From positions 1,364,001 to 1,428,000 of the forward strand of contig OZ037864.1 of NCBI GenBank assembly GCA_964035575.1: a stretch of DNA of 64,000 bases, in the 5' to 3' direction. Positions 1 to 9,427 of the stretch are shown piece by piece; position 1 is the first letter of the stretch, and the number at the start of each line of letters is the position of its first letter. The stretch is from Rhynchopus sp. YZ270_cl-10 (taxonomy: Eukaryota; Euglenozoa; Diplonemea; Diplonemida; Diplonemidae). The position numbers were made by a program, and so were the translations under genes. The notes under the pieces were generated by a model. It worked only from the letters and a program-made list of their open reading frames with translations, was not told where the DNA came from and ran no database searches.

Positions 1-1
1 A

Positions 2-46
2 AGCTACGACGACCAGCAGGTTGTCATAAAAGGAAACTCAAATTAG
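2..46 (+). CDS. Possible 3' end of a gene cut by the left window edge
   Basis: The first bases read as fourteen codons in frame 2 (SYDDQQVVIKGNSN) ending in TAG. Their base composition resembles the real genes of this window rather than the AT-rich spacer that follows. No function can be inferred from so short a tail. It could be chance, because only about 45 bases are visible. Confidence 0.25.
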   Translation, partial: SYDDQQVVIKGNSN

Positions 47-1034
47 CGCTTCCCAAAAAAAAAAAAGCCCTTCTTTTACACTTCTCTCTTTCTTACATTC
101 GACTTCGACAATTCAACATCGCTTGCTGTGAAGAATTGAAGGTCTCTTATTTTGTGAGTTTTCCGACATCATGGTAACATCCGTTTTTTTCCCTGAAAAT
201 TTTGCACCTTCACTTTATGGATGTGAATGAGGAGCATCCATTTCGTATGTTCTCTTTCCTCTATGGTGTGTGCCCGCCAGGCCCCATCTTTTGAGGATTT
301 TTTTGTTTCCAAATGCAATATACCTCTCTATAGTTAATCCATGGAGTGTAGGTATCTGCGTGAAAAGGGTTTGGATTAAGAGTCAACTTCAAGTTTGCCT
401 TGACCCACTCAATGAGAAATTGCGTTAAGGTATCATATCAGTGCAAGACACTGCGTCAGATATTAAGCTGGCAAAATGTAGCTTTTTGTGTGTGTGTTTT
501 GAAAAGCAAAATGTGCGGGTAGGTTCGCTAAAAAGCGAGCCATTTGCCCATAAAGGAATTTTGTGCATAGTGTGTCCCAACCGACTCCGTCGCAACCTGG
601 AGGTCTATATCCCCGCAAGGGTGCTGACGTCTTTCCCCAGTTATTTTTTTTTTTGTGTCACATCTTTTGAACTAAAGAACACAACGTTAACAACCCCACT
701 CTGTAATACTGCGGGCATCTGCACTTTGTACCCAAGAAAATACCCCAAAAAGAATTTCTTTGAACCCCGCAAGCGAAGTTTGCACAAAAGAAAAAAAAAG
801 GCATCTTCTTTCCCATCCCTGCTTCCCCTATGCGGCGTATTCCGCAAACCTGCATGATGCATTGTTTATCTGTAAATGCGCAAACCTACTTCAAATGACC
901 GACTCGCGGCCCTAGAACCCTTGTTTTAGTTTTTAGTCTTTAAGGTCTTGCCGTGAAAACGTGGTGCATTCCCACGACCACCTCTTCCCATCCAGAGCAA
1001 ACAGAACAACAACAGATCAAACCCCCTCCCCAGC
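47..1034. other. AT-rich spacer without recognisable gene
   Basis: T-rich and A-rich runs and no reading frame with the composition of the genes. A 138-codon frame at 441-857 starts with GTG and has no protein-like pattern. A CT-rich tract ending in AG (about 980-995) precedes the kelch gene start and could be an mRNA processing site. Confidence 0.5.
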
Positions 1035-1964
1035 ATGCATTGGAACCATGTGAACATAGCAGGTGCCAGCCCGTCACCCCGCTGCGACTCTGTCAGCGCA
1101 CTCTCCGGTGACAAGCTCTATGTGGCAGGCGGCACTGCAGGCGCCGACAACAAACAGGACGTCTGGTGGCTCAACCTCTCCACACGGACCTGGGTGTCGG
1201 AACAGGTTGGACATGCTGGGCCTGCAAAGATCACACAGCAGACGGGCACCTTTCACGAAGGCAAATGCCTTGTCACATGGCACGGACATGGTGACGCGCT
1301 TATACACAATAAAGTACATATTTTTGACACCCGCCTGGCGAAGTGGCAGCGCATGACCGTCAAGCATGCGACCCCATACTGTGCATCCTATGCACGAGAA
1401 CATGTACAGCAAATGGACCCGACGCATGGCCCCATTGTCTTCGGTGGGGACGACGGCTGCTATAGCAACCGCGTCCAGCAGTTGGACCTTCGGAACACTT
1501 CGTGGCTGTTGGGGGAGAGTCGGGGTGAGGTGCCGTCGGCACGGCATTCACATTCCACGACTGTTTGCGCTAAGGAGAATGCCCTCTACGTTGTGGGTGG
1601 GCACGACGGGAAGACTTGCAGTGACATCCATAAATTGGATCTGACACAAATGCGTTGGGAGGCCCTGATCAAGCCCGGTGAAGGCCCTGCCGTAGCTGCC
1701 GCCAGCACCGTGCACCACGCAGGCAGGCTCTACACCTTCGGCGGCTTCTGCTGCAGCACCTACCACAACAAAACCACTGTGCTCGAGCTCAATCCGCCCA
1801 CCCTCCGCGAGTCTGCTGCGCGCAGCCCACCCACAGGGCGTGCCTCCTGCAGTGTCGCAACCCCACTACGCGGCAACGACTTCTCATCTAACGTCATGTA
1901 CTGCTTCGGGGGCTACGATGGGATCGACTACAAGGATGACCTCGTGGTCTTGCAGTCCACCTAA
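1035..1964 (+). CDS. Kelch-repeat beta-propeller protein
   Basis: A 309-residue intronless protein made almost entirely of kelch repeats. Blade signatures with the Gly-Gly pair and following aromatic or acidic residues are visible as YVAGG (about residue 31), IVFGGDDG (about 133), YVVGGHDG (about 183), YTFGG (about 233) and YCFGGYDG (about 292), each followed by a Trp or Leu-Asp strand. Kelch propellers are protein-interaction scaffolds. No BTB, F-box or catalytic domain is attached, so the partner cannot be named. The ATG lies just after a CT-rich tract with AG and is the first in frame. There is no signal peptide or membrane segment, so a cytoplasmic role is likely. It is the first complete gene of a head-to-tail series. 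Confidence 0.88.
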   Translation: MHWNHVNIAGASPSPRCDSVSALSGDKLYVAGGTAGADNKQDVWWLNLSTRTWVSEQVGHAGPAKITQQTGTFHEGKCLVTWHGHGDALIHNKVHIFDTRLAKWQRMTVKHATPYCASYAREHVQQMDPTHGPIVFGGDDGCYSNRVQQLDLRNTSWLLGESRGEVPSARHSHSTTVCAKENALYVVGGHDGKTCSDIHKLDLTQMRWEALIKPGEGPAVAAASTVHHAGRLYTFGGFCCSTYHNKTTVLELNPPTLRESAARSPPTGRASCSVATPLRGNDFSSNVMYCFGGYDGIDYKDDLVVLQST

Positions 1965-2185
1965 GGGTGCCCAGTTGGTTGTGGAGAAGCTGTGAACGAT
2001 GTGGACTCACCTGATTGCCTCATCTCTTAGGGTCTGCAGGTACTTTCCTCGCCTTCTAGGCTGCGTTGTGAGTACGGAACGATGGTCGATACGAAACTGT
2101 GGGGGGCTTTTTGTTTGGAAGGTTTCGCAACCTCTTCCGAGGTGGTGGAACATCTGTTTTCTATTTTTTTTTTTTAAACTATTAT

Positions 2186-2219
2186 GATGGCTAAGCACCG
2201 TGAGGCTTCGGCTCATCTT
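2186..2219 (+). repeat. Hairpin repeat family A
   Basis: About 220 bases after the kelch stop codon. Starts GATGG, has CTAAGC then GGCTTCGG, and ends CTCATCTT, forming the A-type stem with a short loop. Confidence 0.7.
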
Positions 2220-2386
2220 GGTAAAAAAGGCATTCTTTCCTTTTCCGCCAAAGCGGGTAAAAGAGAGAGAGAGGGCTTCTGCAGACTGTAGCTCCTAACT
2301 ATAGTATGTTTTGCTGCACTATCGGGGCATTGACCCACATAAGGGGGTTAACTACCTGCATCAATAACTATTCCTTTGTTTTTTTT

Positions 2387-2417
2387 AGATGTGTGCACGA
2401 AGCATATGCATATTTCA
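2387..2417 (+). repeat. Hairpin repeat family C
   Basis: AGATGTGTGCACGA at the left, GCATATTTC at the right. It follows a T-run ending in AG. The outer AGATG pairs with a degenerate right arm and the inner TGCA pairs with itself. Confidence 0.6.
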
Positions 2418-2445
2418 ACCTTTTCTTTCCCCACCCACGGAGTGT

Positions 2446-2475
2446 CAGTGCCTGCGTCCCAGAGGCGTTTGCACT
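2446..2475 (+). repeat. Hairpin repeat family B, short form
   Basis: CAGTGCCTGCGTC then GAGGCGTTTGCACT. AGTGC and GCACT close the stem and GCGTC faces GGCG. Lacks the CGCCG/CGGTG inner stem of the long form. Confidence 0.7.
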
Positions 2476-2997
2476 ATCAACTTCACTTTCGTTTTGTTGC
2501 TTTTGTCAATAGACTTGCCAACATGACACCGATGTATCGTTTGTTTGTTTTTTTCCCCCTCTCATACGTTCTGTTTTTTGTAAGGCAAATATCCCGTCGC
2601 GCAAATTGGTTTTTTGAGGAAATAATGGGTTTCAAATTTTCGGGGGGGAAATGCCTTTGCAACAAACCCCCCCAACAAATCTCTGTATTGAGTATGGACT
2701 TTAACGCGACCCCGGTTTGTATCTGTGTACCGTTTTTTTTTTTCTTCTTCGGATTCGTGCTTTATTTCGGTTGTCAGGCCGGTTTCACCGCCACACCATT
2801 TGGTAGGAAGGTGTGCTGCCTGGACACTCCTCCGTTTTTGTATTCCTTATTTTTTTTTGTTCTTACTTCAACTATCAACCAGCTTTCTTTTTGCTATCTA
2901 GAGGGCGTTTTTACATACCCCCTTAATCTCACTGTAGCACCCCCACAATTATTACCAAAATAATGCAACATGTGTTTTCTATAAAAGGCACAATATC

Positions 2998-3097
2998 AGA
3001 TGTAAACCACGAAATGGATGTAGGACTGCATGGCCGGGTGTCCTCCGCGGTACAGCCGGTACCAAGGTACACTGTTCACGAGAGGGCTTAACTCTAC
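2998..3097 (+). repeat. Hairpin repeat family D
   Basis: Begins AGATGTAAACCACG, continues GAAATGGATG, then ACCAAGGTACACTG and a CACGAGAGGGCTT end. The centre holds GCCGG and a complementary CCGGT. It lies about 90 bases upstream of the next gene. Confidence 0.65.
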
Positions 3098-3189
3098 TAT
3101 CATCATGCTTTTGCACCTCGCCTACCCTATCCTCTTTCCTACACACCTAGCAGCCCCCCTTTACACTCCCCTTTAATGACACCTTCGCT

Positions 3190-4440
3190 ATGACGAAGGC
3201 ACGGAAGCTGTGTGAGTTCATTCTCAATCAGGATATACATGCGCACGGGACGTATCGCCGCCCGGTGGCTCTTTTGGCTCGCGAGGTAGCTCAACGCGGC
3301 GGGGACAGCGTGGATGTGGTTCCTATCCTCCAGCGATTGTCAGGCATTGCGAACGCCACGTCGGGTAAGGTGCAGGCAGAGTTCCGCAGTCTCGAGCGAG
3401 ATTTGTTCCGTGCAATATGCACAGCAGGATGCACCACGCAACTGCTCCTCTTTGTTGCCTCTAAGACGCACACTGCGATTACGGCAAACCCTTTTGTGAC
3501 GACTGCGTTTCTTCTGTTCAATAAACCTGCCGCAAACACATCATTCTGGACACATCCGGCACTACTCCATGCTGCAAGCATACCAAACAACGTTCATTCA
3601 AAACCAGACCATTTCCGCCACGCATTTGGCCTTTCTGTGCTAGGCTTCACGCCCACTGAGATAGACAGCATGCTCTCTACGGTCAACGCATGGCAAGACC
3701 TTCCCCTTGAGACACCATTTCTGCAGGAAACCATCGCACAGCTTCTTCATGGAGAAGAAACGCTCCTACCAGGGGTTCTTAGTTGGATTTCTCAGGAGAC
3801 AGTACCAGAGTCGGTTCTTGCCGCAGTGTTTTCTGCGACATTGCGAAAGGGAAGTGCTAGGGCATTGCCGTCAAACATCCCGGTCCAAACGTTGAAGCGA
3901 TGCAGGATATATGTTGCACAGTGTTTTAAGGATTTTGTGTCGATTTCGATTGTTGAGTTTTGTCAGGTCTATAAAGTGGCATGTTGTGGTGGGTTTGCGG
4001 AGAGCCTGGAGATGCTGGTGGATGTGGTGTTGGAGAGGAAGGGTGCGTTGGTGGGCTTCATTGCAGCAGGGCTGGCTGGGGTGGCGGAGAGAGAGCGTGT
4101 GGTGCTACTGAAGGAGTTGTTGTGGGGTGGGGTGGTGCTGTTGTCGGTTATGGTCGAGGTTTTGTGTACTGAGTTACCCACAACGCTCTCCTTGTTATCG
4201 CTAAAGGAGTTGTCAGAACTGTCCTGGAGGTACACTACACTTTCCGAGGCGAACAAAACACTTTTTAACCAAATAGAATCCACACTACGCAAACAATCTG
4301 CAACAAAGCCGAACCGAAACCGAGGCAAGCACGATGCAACCAGCATGGCGCTTATTCAAAAGGCCTTTGATGGTGCAGGTATTGCACGGCAAACAGACTT
4401 TGTTGCGAAAGATGTGAGACAAAGCGTTGCAAAGGCTTGA
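3190..4440 (+). CDS. Unknown protein, mostly alpha-helical
   Basis: A 416-residue intronless protein I do not recognise. The sequence is rich in Leu, Ala and Val, with repeated amphipathic helical stretches and no obvious membrane anchor. A basic tail follows residue 360 (KPNRNRGKHD). The pattern resembles an alpha-solenoid such as HEAT repeats, but no repeat consensus is clear. Codon third positions change abruptly: about 3930-4165 is strongly G and T rich, while the flanks use more C and A. The ATG follows a long C/T-rich stretch with AG at about 3149. It lies 165 bases upstream of the beta-helix gene on the same strand. Confidence 0.7.
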   Translation: MTKARKLCEFILNQDIHAHGTYRRPVALLAREVAQRGGDSVDVVPILQRLSGIANATSGKVQAEFRSLERDLFRAICTAGCTTQLLLFVASKTHTAITANPFVTTAFLLFNKPAANTSFWTHPALLHAASIPNNVHSKPDHFRHAFGLSVLGFTPTEIDSMLSTVNAWQDLPLETPFLQETIAQLLHGEETLLPGVLSWISQETVPESVLAAVFSATLRKGSARALPSNIPVQTLKRCRIYVAQCFKDFVSISIVEFCQVYKVACCGGFAESLEMLVDVVLERKGALVGFIAAGLAGVAERERVVLLKELLWGGVVLLSVMVEVLCTELPTTLSLLSLKELSELSWRYTTLSEANKTLFNQIESTLRKQSATKPNRNRGKHDATSMALIQKAFDGAGIARQTDFVAKDVRQSVAKA

Positions 4441-4605
4441 TGTCGTAGGGCCATTCTTCGTTAGAGTTTGCATTTAAAGTTTCATACATCGGCCTGATGG
4501 TCCAACAACACACATAAACCCCCCTGCTCTCATTTGCTATGACACACCTTTTTACACCATCCTGCTAGGTTCATTATAAAAAAAGAAAATGTTGTAAAAA
4601 GGAAT

Positions 4606-7137
4606 ATGGCTGACACCCTCGACGCCCGCAGGCTAGCGGAGCTTGTCACCCAAGCTGCTGGGAGTGCTACATGGGGCGAACGGTCTGCGCAACACACAAC
4701 GGGGCGTGTCTCCTCCTCTCAGCCCCAGCCCCATCCTGAACCGTTTCTCCGCCGCAGGCCACGCTCCGCAATGGCGTTTACTGCTGCGAAGGAGCCCCCT
4801 GCCTCCTCCACCACCTTCACCTCCACACGCGAACGAAACCGCCCTGCCACCTCGCTGTCCGTCCGCAAGCAGCGGGTCTCTGCGGGCACTCCGGTCCCCT
4901 TGGCAGCTCCACTGCCAGCACCGCATCGGACGGCATCGTTGTCGTCACGGATGAGGAGAATGCTGCAAGAACGCGAGGTGGCAAGCGAAAGCGCGAGGAA
5001 GGCATCAAAGAGAAAAGCCGAGCGGAGGGGGAGGAGGAGACGGTGTCGGGGTGCGATGGTGGCGGGGGCGCTTTGTGCGGTGGTGGCGTGCATACAGGAA
5101 GCGGCACATCGTAAGCAACAACAAACAGAAGACGAAGTAGAAGAAGACGCACCACGACCCCTTGCAGGCCATGCAGGCCGTTCCCTCCGCATGCTGGCTA
5201 CAGAAGTGAAGGTGGCACGTCTCCCTGCAGATGTCGTAGAGCAGCAGCGCATGGCACCGCAGGTTCTCTTCAAACCCTCTGCCGCAATGTCGATACGGCA
5301 GATAAAGAATGCAGATGCGGAGCTGAACTGTGTACCCAATACGTTCGCAACGCAGCACCGCCTGGATGTGTCGCCCAAAGAGCATCCTAACACCGAGGCA
5401 GAGTCAGAGGTGAAGGAGGTGCTTGCCCCCTTGGTCCGTGATTTGACGTTAGAATTGTTGCAGGATTTTTTTTGCAAAAACGCAAAGGTGTCTTCCCAAG
5501 CTGCGTCTGGGTTAGCGCAAGAAGCGTATTCCGAATGTGGGATGTCACCACGCAGGCTGAAGAAGCATATGGAAATAGCATACCCAGCGCATGGTGCACA
5601 GTTTGCCTTCATAGATGATTGGGGCTCCGCAGAGAGGGCAAGAAGAGCTGAAGTTCCGTTTGTGCCACAAACCCCGCCGGTGTTAAAGGTGAACGATTTG
5701 GTGGTGGACGACGTGACGTCGCAGACACCTTCCCCAACAAACTGTGCATTAGAGGAAATGGCCAGCTGTCGACGCCTCTCAGGAAATGAAGGGACTGCAG
5801 AGGTGCAGCGAGGAAAGGCACTTCAAAACGAGGGGGTGATGTTGTGGAAGATGTACGGTGGGGAGCGGAGGTGGGCTGGGGAGGGGCGGTGTGTGCTGCA
5901 TATTGTTGATTCGCATATGGCGCGCGAGGAGGATGGGTACGTCGAAACGTCCTGGCAGACGGGGCGCACCACGCAGTACCACTGCAGTATTGCGTCGGCA
6001 GTGGCGGCATCGTTCCCTGGAGGCACCATCAGTGTTGCGTCCGGGGTCTACACAGAGTCCGTGACCGTGACGCACCCTCTCTACATTAAAAGCAACTGTG
6101 CTTCGCCCAACCAAACCGTGACAGTGACCTCCACAGGGCGTCCTGCACTCAGCATCACAGAGTCCGGAGGGCATACGACAATAGAGGGCATCAAGTTCAC
6201 CTCCACCGCAACCACCGAAGAAGGCACCGTGCGCGTCCACAGCAAGGTGGCAGAGCTGCTGCACTGCACGGTGCTTGGGGTCGGGGGAAGCTCCCTGGTG
6301 CTCGCAAATGGGACGTCTGCGCTGGTCGACCACTGCCATATCAGCAATTCTGGGCGCGGCTGTGGGGTGAACATCACAAATAAAGGGAGACCCGTGGTGC
6401 GACACAACACCATAACGAACTGCGGCGACTGTGGCATTCTTATAGAGGGTGCCGGGTCTTTGCCTGTTATCCATGACAACCAGCTTGTGGATGGACGGGG
6501 TGCTGGGGTGGCGTACAGCAAGAGAGCTGCGGGGAGCTTGCGTGACAATGTCATCGCGCGGAATGCCTGTGTTGGGGTTATTCTTGAGCACAGTGCAAAC
6601 CCTTTAATCTGCTCGAACAACATCCGTGCAAATGATGGAGGAGGTGTCCGCATCACCGGCCCTGGCACCAGAGGAAAGCTGACCGGAAACCTCTTTGAAT
6701 ACAACAGCCAGCGCGACTGCTACATCAATGACAAGGCACGGCCGCATTTGGTCGGCAATCGCTTTGCCGGAGGCATTTTTGGTGTGGTATGGGCGCATGC
6801 AGGGGGCGGTGTGATGGAGTCGTGCACCTTCGAAAACTTTACGGCGTTTTGCTGCAACGCCCGCGACCGTGGCCACCCTGTGTGCACAGGGAATGTGTTT
6901 AGGTACGCAGACTCGGCAGGTGGTGTCATTGTGTGTGACGAAGGGCGCATCTTCCTACAGCACAACACCTTCTGTGGGGAAGCTGCCAAGGCAGTCGTTT
7001 CATACGGCTCGCACGCAAAGCTCCGTGAAAACATGTTCGTAAACTACGACGATTTCGACAGGGAATGTGGCACAACCCCCGCCACCTCCGCCCCCCCTTC
7101 CACGTGCTGGAGCCGAACCGGTACACCTTCCCCTTGA
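4606..7137 (+). CDS. Right-handed parallel beta-helix repeat protein
   Basis: An 843-residue protein in two parts. The first about 440 residues are low-complexity, Arg, Ser and Pro rich, without a clear fold. From about residue 460 to 810 it is a run of 20-25 residue beta-helix repeats: short strands separated by Asn-rich turns such as HNTITNC, HDNQLVDG, DNVIARN, SNNIRAN and TGNLFEYN. This is the pattern of the Beta_helix/NosD-like family, also found in FBXO11-type proteins. The segment around residues 465-485 (FPGGTISVASGVYTE) is the usual entry coil of such domains. The family includes carbohydrate-binding and enzyme folds as well as scaffold modules. I see no catalytic triad to choose between them. 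No signal peptide is visible, which favours an intracellular scaffold. An AG after a pyrimidine tract occurs about 37 bases before the ATG. Confidence 0.82.
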   Translation: MADTLDARRLAELVTQAAGSATWGERSAQHTTGRVSSSQPQPHPEPFLRRRPRSAMAFTAAKEPPASSTTFTSTRERNRPATSLSVRKQRVSAGTPVPLAAPLPAPHRTASLSSRMRRMLQEREVASESARKASKRKAERRGRRRRCRGAMVAGALCAVVACIQEAAHRKQQQTEDEVEEDAPRPLAGHAGRSLRMLATEVKVARLPADVVEQQRMAPQVLFKPSAAMSIRQIKNADAELNCVPNTFATQHRLDVSPKEHPNTEAESEVKEVLAPLVRDLTLELLQDFFCKNAKVSSQAASGLAQEAYSECGMSPRRLKKHMEIAYPAHGAQFAFIDDWGSAERARRAEVPFVPQTPPVLKVNDLVVDDVTSQTPSPTNCALEEMASCRRLSGNEGTAEVQRGKALQNEGVMLWKMYGGERRWAGEGRCVLHIVDSHMAREEDGYVETSWQTGRTTQYHCSIASAVAASFPGGTISVASGVYTESVTVTHPLYIKSNCASPNQTVTVTSTGRPALSITESGGHTTIEGIKFTSTATTEEGTVRVHSKVAELLHCTVLGVGGSSLVLANGTSALVDHCHISNSGRGCGVNITNKGRPVVRHNTITNCGDCGILIEGAGSLPVIHDNQLVDGRGAGVAYSKRAAGSLRDNVIARNACVGVILEHSANPLICSNNIRANDGGGVRITGPGTRGKLTGNLFEYNSQRDCYINDKARPHLVGNRFAGGIFGVVWAHAGGGVMESCTFENFTAFCCNARDRGHPVCTGNVFRYADSAGGVIVCDEGRIFLQHNTFCGEAAKAVVSYGSHAKLRENMFVNYDDFDRECGTTPATSAPPSTCWSRTGTPSP

Positions 7138-7467
7138 AGGCAGCTTTTCTAAACAATTCAATCAGATTATGAGGTGAGTTCGATTTATATTGCGTGGTCG
7201 ACCCCACTTTTTTTTTCTCCTTCAAAAAAAATCTTTTTACACTGCCCAGAAGAGGGCCCCTTTTTTTGTTGTAAATCTTGTCTTTTTTTAACCCGTAATC
7301 TCGACATCAGTTCACATTGATGTACCCCCTATTTCCCATTCCCCCCCTATTTTTGCCTCATTTAAAAAAAAAGCTCTGATTTTTTTTTGAACCTCCTTTT
7401 TTTTGAACCCATTTTTACTCCTCCATTTTCCCAGATATTAACAACAAAACAAAGCAAATTCAACATA
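7138..7467. other. Spacer before the carbonic anhydrase gene
   Basis: T-rich runs and a C/T tract ending in CCCAG at about 7433, followed by an A-rich leader up to the ATG at 7468. The layout (tract, AG, short A-rich leader) is the clearest example in the window of a possible trans-splice acceptor. No repeat family member seen. Confidence 0.5.
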
Positions 7468-8226
7468 ATGGCCGACAGACGCCAATCTGCTGACCCGCGT
7501 ATGTGTGTGTGCGGAGTTGGTTCCCCACTGAACCCCCAGAACGCTTTCGACCCCGAACTGAACGGTCTGATTGAGGGCAACAAGGAGTGGGTGAAGAGCG
7601 TGAACGAGGCAGACCCGGGGTTCTTTGAGGGGCTTGGAAAGGGGCAGGACCCGAAGTACCTTTACATTGGTTGCTCTGATGCGAGAGTTGAGCCCACCCG
7701 TCTGTTGGGACTGAAGCAGGGGGAGCTCTTTGTCCACAGAAACGTTGGGAACTGCTGCCCGAACGACCTGAACTTCCTTTCCGTGCTGGAGTACGCTGTC
7801 AACTTTTTGGAGGTGCCGCATATTATTGTGTGTGGGCACTATGACTGTGGGGCAGTGCGTAACTCTGGTAAGGTGCAGGACATTGGGCTGCTGGAGAACT
7901 GGATTCGTCAGATCCGTGATGTGCACCGTCTTCACGATGCCGAGCTGAGTGCTATCAAGGATGATGAGCAGAAGCACCGTCGTCTCGTAGAGCTGCACGT
8001 CATCGAGCAGGCTCGCAACATCCTCAAGACCTCGTGCGTCCAGCGTATGCGTAACAAAACCCACACCACCGTCGAATCTGGCAAAGCAGAGTTCCCCTTC
8101 CCCACCCCCGTCGTCCACGCCTTCGTCTTCGACCCAGCAGACGGTCTCATCAAGAAGCTCGATGAAGAGCTCAAGGTCTTCGAGCACATCTACAGCCTTT
8201 ACGAGCACCCCGAAGAAGTCCCGTAA
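7468..8226 (+). CDS. Beta-class carbonic anhydrase
   Basis: A 252-residue protein that should interconvert carbon dioxide and bicarbonate. The beta-class zinc site is complete: Cys69 in the CSDAR motif with its Asp-Arg dyad, His124 and Cys127 in HYDC, matching the C-x(about 54)-H-x2-C spacing. Further family blocks are FVHRNVGN and LEYAVNFLEVPHIIVCGHYDCGA. The frame is open upstream to 7387, but the ATG at 7468 is the first ATG and directly follows the A-rich leader. The N-terminus has Cys-rich MCVCG and no clear targeting peptide, so the cytosol is the default location. Length is typical of eukaryotic and fungal beta-class enzymes. Third positions shift from G-rich at the start to C-rich at the end. 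Confidence 0.95.
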   Translation: MADRRQSADPRMCVCGVGSPLNPQNAFDPELNGLIEGNKEWVKSVNEADPGFFEGLGKGQDPKYLYIGCSDARVEPTRLLGLKQGELFVHRNVGNCCPNDLNFLSVLEYAVNFLEVPHIIVCGHYDCGAVRNSGKVQDIGLLENWIRQIRDVHRLHDAELSAIKDDEQKHRRLVELHVIEQARNILKTSCVQRMRNKTHTTVESGKAEFPFPTPVVHAFVFDPADGLIKKLDEELKVFEHIYSLYEHPEEVP

Positions 8227-9427
8227 AAACTGTATTTTAATTGGGGGGGTCTTTTTCTCGAAAAAATAATTACCCTTTTTCGCAGGTTCTTTTTTGTTTA
8301 CACCGACTGCTTTCCAGTCTAAAATCAAACAAAAAAATTGTTGCAATGTGTCGTCTAAAATGTGTTGTAACAAAAGAAACTGCAGGTTCATTACGTTGTA
8401 TTGCTAGAATGAAACGAGAAGAAAAAAAGTTATGGTTCTAAGGGGGGGGGGGGTAGGGAGTCTCGAAGTTAACAAAATAATTTTAAAAAAAACGAAAACA
8501 AAATAGATTTGAGGCTTTTCTCAAGGAATAGCTTTGCGGGCCGTCATAAGGCCTCAGGGTTACTCTCGAGTTCATTTCTATGCTCCCAGTACAATTTTTC
8601 CACCTCTTATTCTGATGTCGCTGTGAAGTTATGTGAACGCATGCCAAAAGCCTCCCCTTTTCCACAATAGAGTAGGCTTCGGTACAAATGACTTTCACTT
8701 TGCGGTATCTTTTTTGAAAACCCAAATAGTTTAGCCTTTTTAGTGTTACTTTTTGAACACTCTTCCAGTTTTTTATAACAGAGTTCTTTTTGAAACAATA
8801 TGTGTTTAGTTCCTTTTTTTTTAAGATGATACGAGAGGCCTAGGTTCATCTTATGAAAAAAAAAAATTTGTAACTCATTCCATTTTTGGGAAGATTTATT
8901 TTGTTTTTTTTGGGGGGGAGATTTTTATTTTTCTGGTTTTATTTTTTCCTTGCCATTTGCTCCTCAGCTAGTTTTTTTTTCATGTGTTTGTTGTATTTTT
9001 CACAAGGAAAAAGTTGTTTGGACAATGCCACGCAAGAAAAAATCTATTTAAAAAAAATCCTTGCAAAATAATGTCTTCCTCCTCAATTATAAAAGGTGAC
9101 TTTCCCCCCTCTGCGGGGGGGATATTTTTGTCATCTTTCCTTACTGAAGACGATGTAGACACGGGGAGGTACATGCATCTCTCTTTTTTTTTCTTCTTTT
9201 TTTTTTTTTTTTCCTCTTTTTTTTTTGTCCACTTTTTTTCAGTTACACATGTGTCTTTTGTGTTGCACACTATATGCTCACACAACGGACACATGTCCCA
9301 CCAGGAGAAACTGCACGTAAAACCCCCCTCCTTTTCTTTTACCCATCTCTCCCCTTCTCTGCGTCCTCTCATTCTCAGCCCTTTACACCTCAGGAACCCA
9401 CCCCTCTCCCCTTAGAGGGTCACAGCA
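8227..9427. other. AT-rich spacer with one hairpin repeat
   Basis: Homopolymer-rich spacer. Apart from the family A copy at 8822 there is a C/T-rich block (about 9330-9415) leading into the next gene, with AG at 9378-9379 and 9414-9415. No gene-like frame. Confidence 0.5.
8822..8853 (+). repeat. Hairpin repeat family A
   Basis: TAAGATGAT, loop ACGAGAG, then GCCTAGGTTCATCTTA. The outer arms TAAGATGA and TCATCTTA are perfectly complementary. Confidence 0.75.

Noticed and set aside
441-857. 138-codon open frame
   Set aside because: Starts with GTG, has spacer-like composition with homopolymer-derived Phe and Lys runs, and no protein pattern.
2376-2963. 195-codon T-rich frame
   Set aside because: Phe/Val-rich translation of T-runs. 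It overlaps family C and B hairpins and has no domain.
5609-6704. Long minus-strand frames across the beta-helix gene
   Set aside because: Shadows of the real + strand gene caused by its high GC content. The + frame has clear beta-helix repeats.
7438-8391. 317-codon minus-strand frame over the carbonic anhydrase
   Set aside because: Complementary shadow. The + strand has the full zinc site of a beta-carbonic anhydrase.
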